From Calditrichaeota bacterium AABM5.125.24 (GTDB lineage Bacteria > Electryoneota > AABM5-125-24 > Hatepunaeales > Hatepunaeaceae), in contig MWJR01000095.1 in NCBI GenBank assembly GCA_002127415.1, positions 1 to 16,591 of the forward strand: DNA of 16,591 bases, given 5' to 3'. The position numbers were made by a program, and so were the translations under genes. Positions 6,291 through 13,651 of this stretch are shown here, one piece after another. Positions within the stretch are counted from its first letter, which is position 1. Every line of letters begins with the position of its first letter. A model generated the notes under the pieces. It worked only from the letters and a program-made list of their open reading frames with translations. It was not told where the DNA came from and made no database searches.

Positions 6291-7349
6291 ATGCATAGAG
6301 AGCTGAAATATTCTCAGGCCGTCCACGAAGCGATTGAGCTTTGTATGGCACGGGATCGTTCGGTCTATGTGATGGGACTGGGCGTTCCCGATCCGAAGGG
6401 GATATTCGGCACAACCCTGGGACTGAAGGATAAGTTCGGTGCTGGCCGTGTGCTGGATATGCCGGCCTCGGAGAACGGTATGACCGGGGTGGCAATCGGG
6501 TCGGCTCTGGTGGGTATGCGACCGATAATGACCCACCAGCGGATCGACTTCGCCCTCCTGGCCCTGGACCAGATCGCCGGTCAGGCTGCGAACTGGCACT
6601 ATATGTTCGGCGGGCAGGCGAGGGTTCCCCTCGTGATTCGGATGATTATCGGCCGCGGCTGGGGTCAGGGGCCGCAGCATTCACAGAGCCTTCATGCCTG
6701 GTTTGCGCACATACCCGGGCTGAAGGTGGTGATGCCGGCGACCCCCTATGATGTGAAGGGGCTTCTCATTGCGAGTGTCGAGGACGATAACCCGGTGGTT
6801 TTCATCGAGCACCGCTGGCTCCACAACATCACCGGCGATGTTCCGGGAGGACTGTATCGGGTGCCCCTCGGACGGTCGCGGGTGGCACGAGAGGGGGATG
6901 ACCTGACCATTGCAACCGCTTCCTATATGACCCTGGAAGCGCTCCGGGCAGCGGAGATGCTGGCGGAGGAGGGGCTCAACGCCGAGGTCATCGACCTGCG
7001 CACCCTGAAGCCGCTCGACGAGGCACCGATTCTGGATTCGGTCCGAAAGACCGGTCGTCTGATCGTGGCTGACACCGGCTGGAGGAGTGTGGGGTTCTCG
7101 GCTGAGGTCGTCGCCAGGGTTACAGAGGCGGCGCTGGATCATCTGAAGGCGCCGCCCCGTCGCGTTACCCTGCCCGACTGTCCCACGCCGACCTCCCGCG
7201 CCCTGGCTGACTTTTACTATCCATCTGCGCGTGATATTGTGGCGACCGCCTGGGGAATGATGGGACTCGAAGTCGAGCTTCCCGTGATGCAGGAGACGGC
7301 AGGTGCGCTGTTGGATGTTCCGGACAAGAGCTTCACGGGGCCATTTTAA
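6291..7349 (+). CDS. Thiamine-diphosphate-dependent dehydrogenase E1 component, beta subunit-like
   Basis: A 352-residue transketolase-type beta subunit and obligate partner of the preceding protein. Visible family features are YSQAVHEAIELCMARD at the N-terminus, PASENGMTGVAIGSALVGMRPI with the glutamate (E61) expected to activate thiamine diphosphate, the aromatic block HQRIDFALLALDQI, IRMIIGRGWGQGPQHSQSLHAWFAHIPG, and the C-terminal transketolase domain with EVIDLRTLKPLD. Length is normal for the family. With the alpha subunit it would form an alpha2beta2 enzyme. Within a sugar cluster and without E2 or E3, it is more likely a sugar-modifying ketol or acyl transferase than part of central metabolism (inference). 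A G/C-run hairpin follows 12 bases after the stop. Confidence 0.9.
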   Translation: MHRELKYSQAVHEAIELCMARDRSVYVMGLGVPDPKGIFGTTLGLKDKFGAGRVLDMPASENGMTGVAIGSALVGMRPIMTHQRIDFALLALDQIAGQAANWHYMFGGQARVPLVIRMIIGRGWGQGPQHSQSLHAWFAHIPGLKVVMPATPYDVKGLLIASVEDDNPVVFIEHRWLHNITGDVPGGLYRVPLGRSRVAREGDDLTIATASYMTLEALRAAEMLAEEGLNAEVIDLRTLKPLDEAPILDSVRKTGRLIVADTGWRSVGFSAEVVARVTEAALDHLKAPPRRVTLPDCPTPTSRALADFYYPSARDIVATAWGMMGLEVELPVMQETAGALLDVPDKSFTGPF

Positions 7350-7361
7350 CATCTTGAGCTG

Positions 7362-7394
7362 TTATCTCCCCCCTGCGGTAGTAGGGGGGGATAA
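7362..7394. repeat. G/C-run hairpin after the E1 beta gene
   Basis: TTATCTCCCCCCT (7362-7374) pairs with AGGGGGGGATAA (7383-7394) with a single bulged base; the loop is GCGGTAGT. A further GGGGGGG run follows at 7396-7402. There is no T-run, so a rho-independent terminator is doubtful, though the position between two units would suit one. A related hairpin is at 13463-13498. Confidence 0.55.
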
Positions 7395-7438
7395 TAGGGG
7401 GGGTGATAAATTAGGACAAAGAACATATCAATGGTTTA

Positions 7439-8437
7439 ATGTCTGAAAAGCGTAAAATAGTCATCCTGGGCAGCAACTCCTTCTCAGGCGCGGATTTCAT
7501 CGACCTTCTGCTGGATGACAAACGTAACGAAGTTGTCGGTATCAGCCGTTCGCCGGAGAAGAGCGACCTGTTTCTACCTTACAGAAGACGGACGGGTGTG
7601 AATTTCGCCTTTCATCAATTGGACCTGAACCACAATTCGCCGGAGATCTTTGAACTGCTGGACTCGATTGAGCCTGATTATATGGTCAATTTTGCGGCGC
7701 AGAGTGAGGTCGGGCCGAGCTGGGAGTATCCCGAACACTGGTTTCAGACCAACTGCGTAGCTCTTGCTCGGCTGGTAAATCACCTTCGTAAGCGGGAGTA
7801 TCTATGCCGTTACCTGCATATCTCCTCGCCGGAGGTTTACGGTGCCTGCGTGGGGACGGTTCGCGAGGACGCGCCGCTTAACCCCAGCACGCCGTATGCG
7901 GCATCAAAGGCGGCTGCGGACCTGCTGCTGTTCACCTACCATAAGCAGCTCGGATTTCCGCTGCTGATGGTGCGCGCCACCAATGTTTACGGCGCCGGGC
8001 AGCAACTGTTCAAGATCATCCCGCGATCCGCTGTCTATCTGAAGATGGACAGAACAATCGAGCTGCACGGCGGGGGGGTGGCGGTCAAATCCTATATACA
8101 CATCCGCGACGTATCGCGGGGTGAGCTGGCCGTGCTGGAGGACGGCGAACCGGGACGGATTTACCACCTTTCGCCCGACAAGGGGATTGCGGTGCGCGAT
8201 GTGGTGAGGTTGATATGCGAGTTGTCGGGGAAGCGGTTCGAGGAGGCCACGCTGTCGGTTGATGAGAGACCCGGTCAGGATGCGGCGTATGTAATTGATT
8301 CGAGCCGGGCGCGCAGTGAGCTCGACTGGTCACCCAACATCAGGATTAAGGAGGGATTGTCAGGGGTGATAGATTGGGTGGACAATAATTTCGACCGGAT
8401 TCAAACGCAATCTCTGGAATATATACATAAGCCATAG
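7439..8437 (+). CDS. Nucleotide-sugar 4,6-dehydratase-like SDR
   Basis: A 332-residue extended SDR closest in look to dTDP-glucose or GDP-mannose 4,6-dehydratases. The nucleotide motif is GSNSFSG (11-17), with serine in place of the usual middle glycine. FAAQSEVGPSWEYP and FQTN are typical of the dehydratases. The catalytic block is SSPEVYG (129-135): the usual TDE of RmlB is SPE, keeping E132 but lacking the aspartate, more like the TxE/SxE of GMD. The pair Y153 and K157 is present in TPYAASKAA, followed by RATNVYGAGQQLFKIIPR. It would make a 4-keto-6-deoxy sugar nucleotide, the usual substrate for a DegT-type aminotransferase, which is encoded two genes downstream. It begins a tightly packed run of genes. 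No strong ribosome binding site is seen. Confidence 0.85.
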   Translation: MSEKRKIVILGSNSFSGADFIDLLLDDKRNEVVGISRSPEKSDLFLPYRRRTGVNFAFHQLDLNHNSPEIFELLDSIEPDYMVNFAAQSEVGPSWEYPEHWFQTNCVALARLVNHLRKREYLCRYLHISSPEVYGACVGTVREDAPLNPSTPYAASKAAADLLLFTYHKQLGFPLLMVRATNVYGAGQQLFKIIPRSAVYLKMDRTIELHGGGVAVKSYIHIRDVSRGELAVLEDGEPGRIYHLSPDKGIAVRDVVRLICELSGKRFEEATLSVDERPGQDAAYVIDSSRARSELDWSPNIRIKEGLSGVIDWVDNNFDRIQTQSLEYIHKP

Positions 8438-8443
8438 GGGAAG

Positions 8444-9460
8444 ATGCCTGACCATTCACAATTTTCACCGGACGATTTCAAGGATACCGGCAGGTTGGTG
8501 CTTGAGCTACGTGATGCCCACGATCCATTCACGCAGCTTATACGCGCGCGGTTCTCGCCGGAAACAGAAGCGCTGTTCGATGACTCTGCAAGCACCATGG
8601 TGCTCGAAAGGGTGGTGATCGAGGAATTCAACCGGCTTCTTGAAGACCCTGGTTTTCTTCGAGATGCCCGGTGCTGCGCCAGAGTTGTCCTGACTGATGA
8701 GACTCGAGCTCTTGAAGAACAGGGAACAGAAAAAAACGCGCTGGCACGGCTGAACCGGTTAGTTCTGGAGGGGGCCTATCCACATATCTTCAGGCAAACT
8801 CATACCCCCGGGACAGGTGTGCACGTTGACAAAACACTCTTCACCACCCCGATAAAATTGGGGCCGAGAACCTCGCACAGCCTCAAGGCCGACCCCAGGC
8901 ATATGCTGTTTGTCCTGGCCAGGTATAAGTTCTGCGCAAAGCTGCTGCAGGGTAAACGATCGGTCCTTGAAGTCGGATGCGGGGATGCGTTCGGCTCGCC
9001 GGTCGTGGCACAGGTCGTCGACAGATTGCTCGGTGTGGACAGAGAGAGTGTCCTGATTGAGGGTAACAAAGAGAGACTCCCGTTTTTGAAAAATGTCCAA
9101 TTTCAGACAATTGACATAACAGAAGAGTCGCCGGATGGAACATTCGATGCTGCTTTTTCAACCGACGTGATTGAGCATATCAAGCCAGATGAAGAACCCG
9201 CGTTTCTATCGAATATCTGCCGGAGTCTGTCCAGAGATGGGATACTCATAATCGGGACACCCAACATAGAGGCCGACAGGTATTCGTCGGATCCCGGCGC
9301 AAGCCCTCACATCAATCTGAAGAGTCACGTGACACTTAAGCAGTCGCTCGACAGGTATTTTGTCCACTCTTTCATCTTTTCGATGAATGATGAGATTGTC
9401 CATACAGGTTTTTATCCAATGGCGCACTATCTGTTCGGTGTTGGTGTCTGTCAGAGATGA
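8444..9460 (+). CDS. Class I SAM-dependent methyltransferase with N-terminal extension
   Basis: A 338-residue protein. The C-terminal half (about 165-338) is a class I methyltransferase: motif I is VLEVGCGDAFGS from residue 174, then LLGVDRE, FDAAFSTDVIEHI, and GILIIGTPN. The substrate region ends HTGFYPMAHYLFGVGVCQ. Residues 1-130 carry no domain I recognise; they look helical and contain RLNRLVLEGAYPHIF. The N-terminus may bind the sugar substrate or be a separate small fold. It begins 6 bases after the dehydratase stop, with AGGGGAAG just before the ATG. It probably methylates a sugar nucleotide or glycan (inference from context). Confidence 0.85.
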   Translation: MPDHSQFSPDDFKDTGRLVLELRDAHDPFTQLIRARFSPETEALFDDSASTMVLERVVIEEFNRLLEDPGFLRDARCCARVVLTDETRALEEQGTEKNALARLNRLVLEGAYPHIFRQTHTPGTGVHVDKTLFTTPIKLGPRTSHSLKADPRHMLFVLARYKFCAKLLQGKRSVLEVGCGDAFGSPVVAQVVDRLLGVDRESVLIEGNKERLPFLKNVQFQTIDITEESPDGTFDAAFSTDVIEHIKPDEEPAFLSNICRSLSRDGILIIGTPNIEADRYSSDPGASPHINLKSHVTLKQSLDRYFVHSFIFSMNDEIVHTGFYPMAHYLFGVGVCQR

Positions 9461-10692
9461 TTGATATGACAAACTCTGAGCTCGCCGTTAACGGTGGTTC
9501 GAAGGTAAGAGCTGAACCGATGCCTTATAGAAGACTCTTTGGCGCAGAAGAGCTCGATATTGTCAGGCGGGTATTCGAGGAGAGCTGGCAGGCGGGGGTT
9601 GATTTCTCCTTCCAGGGCAAGTTCGAGGAGCTGTACACCTCCCGGTTCTGCGAGTTCCAGGGTGGGGGATTCGCGGATGCGGTCTGTTCCGGAACCGCGG
9701 CGGTTTATCTGGCGTTGAAGGCACTCGATATTCCCACCGGCAGCGATGTAATTGTCTCCCCGATTACCGACCCCGGCTGCATCGCGCCGATAGTGCTGTT
9801 AGGGTATAAGGTTCGCGTCGCCGACGCATGTCCTGACAGCTGGAGCATCGGGCCGTCCGAGTTTGAACGCGCCCAGACCCCGAACACCCGCGCCGCAATC
9901 CTGACCCATACGGGGGGGTATCCCTTTGATATCCAACCTATCCTCGAGATCGCCCGCTCGAAGGGGATCAGGGTAGTAGAGGACTGCTCTCAGGCCCACG
10001 GCGCGCTATACAGGGGGAAGCGGGTCGGAAGGTTCGGGGATGTGGCTGCATTCTCGACTATGTTCTCCAAGAATCACGCCACGGGTGGCTGCGGCGGGGT
10101 CGTCTATACCGAAGATGAGGAGATCTACTGGAGGCTCCGTGCCTTGGCGGATAGGGGCAAGCCGTTTCACCGCCCTGATTTCAATCCGAAGGATCCGTCG
10201 CAGTTTCTCTTTCCAGCCTTGAACTTCAATCTCGACGAGCTCTCCTGTGCCATCGGATACTCAACTCTGGCAAGACTGCCGGATACCATCGAGAAGCGCA
10301 ACGCCATCGCAGCGAAGATCGATGCGGCGCTGGAGAGATCGGCAGTCGTGTCACCCTGCATTAGGCTGGAGGGCTGCACCCCCTCCCCATTTTTCCATAC
10401 AGTTGCGGTGGATTCAGGCGGGCTTACAGTGTCGAAGGTTGAGTTCGCTGAGGCTGTGGGCGCAGAGGGAATCGCGATCAATCCCGATTATAGATACATC
10501 GCATCCGAGTGGCCGTGGCTAAAACCATACCTGACCGGTGAGGCAGACACACCAAACGCAGTCAGATTCCGTGACAGGAGCTTCAATATCCTCTTCAACG
10601 AGCGATACACTGACGGGGAGGTTCGTGATATCGTAGATGCCATTATAAAGGTCGAATCGCACCTGGCTAAGCGTGTGAGTCGGGCTGTATGA
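9457..10692 (+). CDS. DegT/DnrJ/EryC1/StrS-family aminotransferase
   Basis: A 411-residue PLP-dependent enzyme that normally transfers an amino group from glutamate or glutamine to a keto-sugar nucleotide. The opening LAVNGGSKVRAEPMP is typical of the family. Other features are CSGTAAVYLALKALDI, VEDCSQAHGA with D176 expected to contact the PLP ring nitrogen, and FSTMFSKNHATGGCGG with the expected Schiff-base lysine K205. Some family members are 3,4-dehydratases or lactam-forming enzymes, but the lysine argues for aminotransfer. The ATG at 9457 overlaps the preceding TGA in ATGA; an in-frame ATG at 9466 is possible. The dehydratase two genes upstream could supply its 4-keto substrate. Confidence 0.92.
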   Translation: MIDMTNSELAVNGGSKVRAEPMPYRRLFGAEELDIVRRVFEESWQAGVDFSFQGKFEELYTSRFCEFQGGGFADAVCSGTAAVYLALKALDIPTGSDVIVSPITDPGCIAPIVLLGYKVRVADACPDSWSIGPSEFERAQTPNTRAAILTHTGGYPFDIQPILEIARSKGIRVVEDCSQAHGALYRGKRVGRFGDVAAFSTMFSKNHATGGCGGVVYTEDEEIYWRLRALADRGKPFHRPDFNPKDPSQFLFPALNFNLDELSCAIGYSTLARLPDTIEKRNAIAAKIDAALERSAVVSPCIRLEGCTPSPFFHTVAVDSGGLTVSKVEFAEAVGAEGIAINPDYRYIASEWPWLKPYLTGEADTPNAVRFRDRSFNILFNERYTDGEVRDIVDAIIKVESHLAKRVSRAV

Positions 10693-11459
10693 AACCGCCG
10701 ATCTTCATCCTCGGCTGCCAGCGTTCGGGCACCTCGCTGCTGCGCAGACTGCTGAACAGCCACTCGAACATCGCCTGCCCGCCGGAATCGTCGTTTTTCG
10801 TGCAGCTCGCGGGAGTGTATGAGGTTAAGCGAGCCCTGCAGGGCCTGCTGGACATGGGATTTTCGGAAGACGAGGTTCTCGAACAGATGCGCCTCTTTAC
10901 GGTGCGTTTCTTCGGACAATACGCCGTGTCGAAGGGTAAGAACCGCTGGGCGGATAAGACACCCCATTACCTGAACCACGCGGAAACCATCGAGCGGATG
11001 TTCCGCGGCGAGGTGCTCTACATCGGTATCGTCCGACACGGGCTCGATGTGGCATATTCGCTGTGCGACTTCGACTGGGGGATATTGAAGCCGTATCTGG
11101 ACAACGGAACCGAGAAACCGGTCGCGGCCATCAGGTTCTGGCGAGACCAGAACCTGAAACTTCTGGACTTTCAGGACCGAGTCTCCGACCGCTTCCATAT
11201 GGTTCGCTATGAGGAGTTGACAAAACAACCGGAAGATGTGTTGCGACCACTGTTCAATTTCCTGGACGAGCCGTGGGAAAATGGTGTCCTGCAATATAAC
11301 AACTTCCAGCACGACTCCGGCTTCGAGGATGAAAAAGTTACGAACTATGACTCAATCAGGGAAAACTCTGGCAGGTATCGAGACTGGCCTGCCGCGCTGC
11401 AAAAGGAATTGTTTAATGAGGGTCAGGCGCTGCTCAAACGTCTGAATTACAGCCTGTGA
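10689..11459 (+). CDS. PAPS-dependent sulfotransferase family protein
   Basis: A 256-residue sulfotransferase, transferring sulfate from PAPS to an acceptor, here probably a sugar or glycan. The 5'-phosphosulfate-binding loop is FILGCQRSGTSLLRRLL (residues 6-22) and the 3'-phosphate-binding element is IVRHGLDVAYS with R116 and S124. WADKTPHYL and HMVRYEELTKQPEDVLRPLFNFLDEPW are typical of the bacterial sulfotransferase/tyrosylprotein-sulfotransferase-like group (Sulfotransfer_3 type). There is no signal peptide or membrane helix, so it is cytoplasmic. The start overlaps the aminotransferase stop in ATGA. No PAPS-synthesis genes are in the window. Confidence 0.92.
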   Translation: MKPPIFILGCQRSGTSLLRRLLNSHSNIACPPESSFFVQLAGVYEVKRALQGLLDMGFSEDEVLEQMRLFTVRFFGQYAVSKGKNRWADKTPHYLNHAETIERMFRGEVLYIGIVRHGLDVAYSLCDFDWGILKPYLDNGTEKPVAAIRFWRDQNLKLLDFQDRVSDRFHMVRYEELTKQPEDVLRPLFNFLDEPWENGVLQYNNFQHDSGFEDEKVTNYDSIRENSGRYRDWPAALQKELFNEGQALLKRLNYSL

Positions 11460-11476
11460 TCGCCGGGTTAGCTGAC

Positions 11477-11481
11477 AGAGG
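11477..11481 (+). promoter_or_regulatory. Ribosome binding site supporting the start at 11489
   Basis: AGAGG, followed by AA, lies 7 bases ahead of the GTG at 11489. The competing in-frame GTG at 11456 overlaps the previous stop codon but has no such site. Confidence 0.5.
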
Positions 11482-11488
11482 AATACGT

Positions 11489-12667
11489 GTGACAAACGGA
11501 CGACATAAAGTCATCTACGTTATCAGCCAGATCGACCGCATCGGACATCTGGCCAAGGAGTCGTTCATCATCCGAAACTTCTATAGTGGTGATGAATATG
11601 CTCCCGTCATTATCACCTATCCCCCTCGCCTGAAGCCTCGCACCAATCGAGCCATGTATGACATCGTCACGCGTGGCGTCTTAGTGGACCACTCCACCGA
11701 TGACAACATTATATGGTTTTGTCACCGGAACAGGCGCAACGGCTCCCTCACCGGTATCAGACAGGAGGGGGACACGACCTATGTCTTATTGCCCCCGGAA
11801 CGACTCATTCAGAAATTTGCCAGAGATTACCGCGACCGCAGGCCGACCTATTTCCATTCGTTGTCCCCCGAAGAGCTTGAGCGGGGTCTGAAAACCCGCG
11901 AGGCGTTCAACATTCCACCCGAGGCACCGATAGTGACCCTGCACGTTCGGGAAGGCGGCTACCTGCCAAAGCTTGCCTATCACTCATACCGTGACTCCGA
12001 CATCGAAAGCTACCTGCCTGCGATAGAGTATCTGATCGATCGGGGTTTCTATGTCGTCCGACTGGGTGACAGCAGTATGAAGCGGCTCCATAATCCACCG
12101 CCGCAACTGATCGACGTTCCATTTCATCCTTCATACAATGATTTTGCCGAGCCATATTTCCTGGCGGTCAGCAGCTTCTTCTTCGGGAGTTCGTCGGGCC
12201 CGGCGGCAGCGGCCCAGACGTTCGGCACGCCGGTGCTATACACCAATTCCCAGATCCAGATGCGGATCTGGTATGGAGAGCAGGACATGTATCTTCCCAA
12301 GAGATACCACTCCCGCCAGCTCGGACGGGACCTGACACTGGAGGAGATCGTCCTGTCACCTGCGCATCACTTTGCAAGGATCGAGGATTTTGAACGTATC
12401 GGTCTGGAGCTTCACGAAAACAGCCCTGACGAAATCCTGGTTGCGGTGCGAGAGATGCACGGGAGGATCAGTGGAGCCTATGGACGAGAGCGGGAGATCG
12501 ATGCGGTGAACCGCCGGGTGAGAATGATTCGGGATAAGGCACAGTCGTGCCGTCACCTGCTCGAATCGGACGACCGCTTTTACTGGCCGCGACTAAACTT
12601 CAGCCTCGAATTCGTCAGGGCAAATCCGGCCTATCTGGGGCATAACTGGCACGTGGATGAGGCATAA
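11489..12667 (+). CDS. TIGR04372-type putative glycosyltransferase
   Basis: A 392-residue protein that fits my memory of the TIGR04372 putative glycosyltransferase family. It opens HKVIYVISQIDRIGHLAKE. The centre (about 150-175) has LHVREGGYLPK followed by HSYRDSDIESYLPAIEYL and GFYVVRLGDSSM. The C-terminal part (about 231-252) has FFGSSSGPAAAAQTFGTPVL, typical of a GT-B nucleotide-binding domain. It probably transfers a sugar onto a growing glycan; donor and acceptor are not readable. No membrane segments are seen. I prefer the GTG at 11489 with an AGAGG site; the GTG at 11456 would add 11 residues and give a GTGA overlap with the sulfotransferase stop. Both are possible. Confidence 0.85.
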   Translation: MTNGRHKVIYVISQIDRIGHLAKESFIIRNFYSGDEYAPVIITYPPRLKPRTNRAMYDIVTRGVLVDHSTDDNIIWFCHRNRRNGSLTGIRQEGDTTYVLLPPERLIQKFARDYRDRRPTYFHSLSPEELERGLKTREAFNIPPEAPIVTLHVREGGYLPKLAYHSYRDSDIESYLPAIEYLIDRGFYVVRLGDSSMKRLHNPPPQLIDVPFHPSYNDFAEPYFLAVSSFFFGSSSGPAAAAQTFGTPVLYTNSQIQMRIWYGEQDMYLPKRYHSRQLGRDLTLEEIVLSPAHHFARIEDFERIGLELHENSPDEILVAVREMHGRISGAYGREREIDAVNRRVRMIRDKAQSCRHLLESDDRFYWPRLNFSLEFVRANPAYLGHNWHVDEA

Positions 12668-12719
12668 GACCAGTTACAATAGTAAGCATATTTCTAATTT
12701 ACGAATGGAGATACGGGCA

Positions 12720-13379
12720 ATGTCCGAGATCAACCTGATGGACCGCTATCCCCGGTCAAAGCGTCCCATTGACGAGCGGGCTCGTTCTGTCACCGATGAA
12801 CACCGGAGGGTCGCTCGGCAGTTCGGGATTGAGTATTTCGACGGCGACCGTCTCTACGGTTATGGCGGATACCAGTATCATCCCCGCTTCTGGCAGGAGA
12901 CGGTCAGGCGGTTTCGCTACCATTACAACCTGGCGGATGACGCCAGCCTGCTCGACGTGGGCTGCGCCAAGGGCTTTATGCTGCACGATTTCAAGGAGCT
13001 GATGCCGCAGCTGAATGTGGACGGTATCGACATTTCACCATATGCCATTGAAAACGCCATCGAAACAGTCAGACCCTTCCTGCGTGTCGGGAATGCCGGA
13101 GAGCTGCCTTTCGATGATGACAGCTTCGACCTGGTGATATGCATAAACACCGTGCACAACCTGCCCCTGGGTGAGTGCAAACAGGGTCTGCGAGAGATCC
13201 AGCGGGTGACCAGGCGGCACGCCTTTGTCACTATGGATGCCTGGCGAACCGAGGAGGAGCGCCAACGGTTGATGAAATGGAACCTCACCGCACTGACATA
13301 TATGCACGTGGACGACTGGAAAAAGCTGTTCGCAGAGGTCGGCTACAAGGGGGATTTCTATTGGTTCATTGCGGAGTGA
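12720..13379 (+). CDS. Class I SAM-dependent methyltransferase
   Basis: A 219-residue class I methyltransferase. Motif I is LLDVGCAKGFML (from residue 78), followed by DGIDISPYAIENA, AGELPFDDDSFDLVICINTVHNL and YWFIAE at the C-terminus. VHNLPLGECKQGLREIQRV matches methyltransferases often found in sugar clusters. The start at 12720 has GGAG (12707-12710) 9 bases upstream; an in-frame ATG at 12657 would overlap the glycosyltransferase but adds 21 unlikely residues (MRHKTSYNSK...). It is the last gene of the packed run and probably methylates a sugar hydroxyl or amine (inference). Confidence 0.88.
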   Translation: MSEINLMDRYPRSKRPIDERARSVTDEHRRVARQFGIEYFDGDRLYGYGGYQYHPRFWQETVRRFRYHYNLADDASLLDVGCAKGFMLHDFKELMPQLNVDGIDISPYAIENAIETVRPFLRVGNAGELPFDDDSFDLVICINTVHNLPLGECKQGLREIQRVTRRHAFVTMDAWRTEEERQRLMKWNLTALTYMHVDDWKKLFAEVGYKGDFYWFIAE

Positions 13380-13462
13380 ATGGATCAGCATCAGGGCATA
13401 TCTGCACTTATTACTCAGAACATTTTATAGTTGACAGTCACTAAAGACAGCTCCTGCTTATT

Positions 13463-13498
13463 CCCCCCTTCTATTGAAGTGGGGAATAGAAAGGGGGG
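13463..13498. repeat. G/C-run hairpin
   Basis: CCCCCCTTCTATT (13463-13475) pairs with AATAGAAAGGGGGG (13485-13498) with one bulged A; the loop is GAAGTGGGG. It resembles the hairpin at 7362-7394 and the G-runs near 164-180. It lies 84 bases after the last gene of the packed run, so it may help end that transcript, but no T-run follows. Confidence 0.6.
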
Positions 13499-13527
13499 TT
13501 GCGTTCTTATTAAGGGGTGCAGATTCC

Positions 13528-13603
13528 AGTTGTGGTGTCAGGTGCCCCCACCTGACACCAATCAACTGTTCAGCCGTCGGGTGAGAGCACCCAACGGCAC
13601 ACC
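13528..13603. repeat. 76-bp two-hairpin repeat, copy 2
   Basis: Copy 2 of the element at 3476-3551. The three differences are C to T in the first loop, G to A in the second loop, and G to A in the second stem. The first hairpin is therefore intact (13534-13542 with 13551-13559), and the second (13573-13598) has one mismatch. It ends 49 bases before the alcohol dehydrogenase start. Confidence 0.85.
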
Positions 13604-13651
13604 CAATACAACTTTTAATTGCACCCATTAATATCTCTTAACGGACGATAG

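Noticed and set aside
5297..7349. Pyruvate dehydrogenase complex of central metabolism
   Set aside because: No E2 or E3 is encoded, the alpha subunit's phospho-loop motif is different, and both sides are sugar genes.
7362..7394. Rho-independent terminator after the E1 beta gene
   Set aside because: The hairpin is good but no T-run follows, so I list it as a repeat hairpin only.
10488..11312. Long open frame on the minus strand (274 codons)
   Set aside because: It is antisense to the sulfotransferase and the end of the aminotransferase, has no recognisable motif, and lacks a ribosome binding site.
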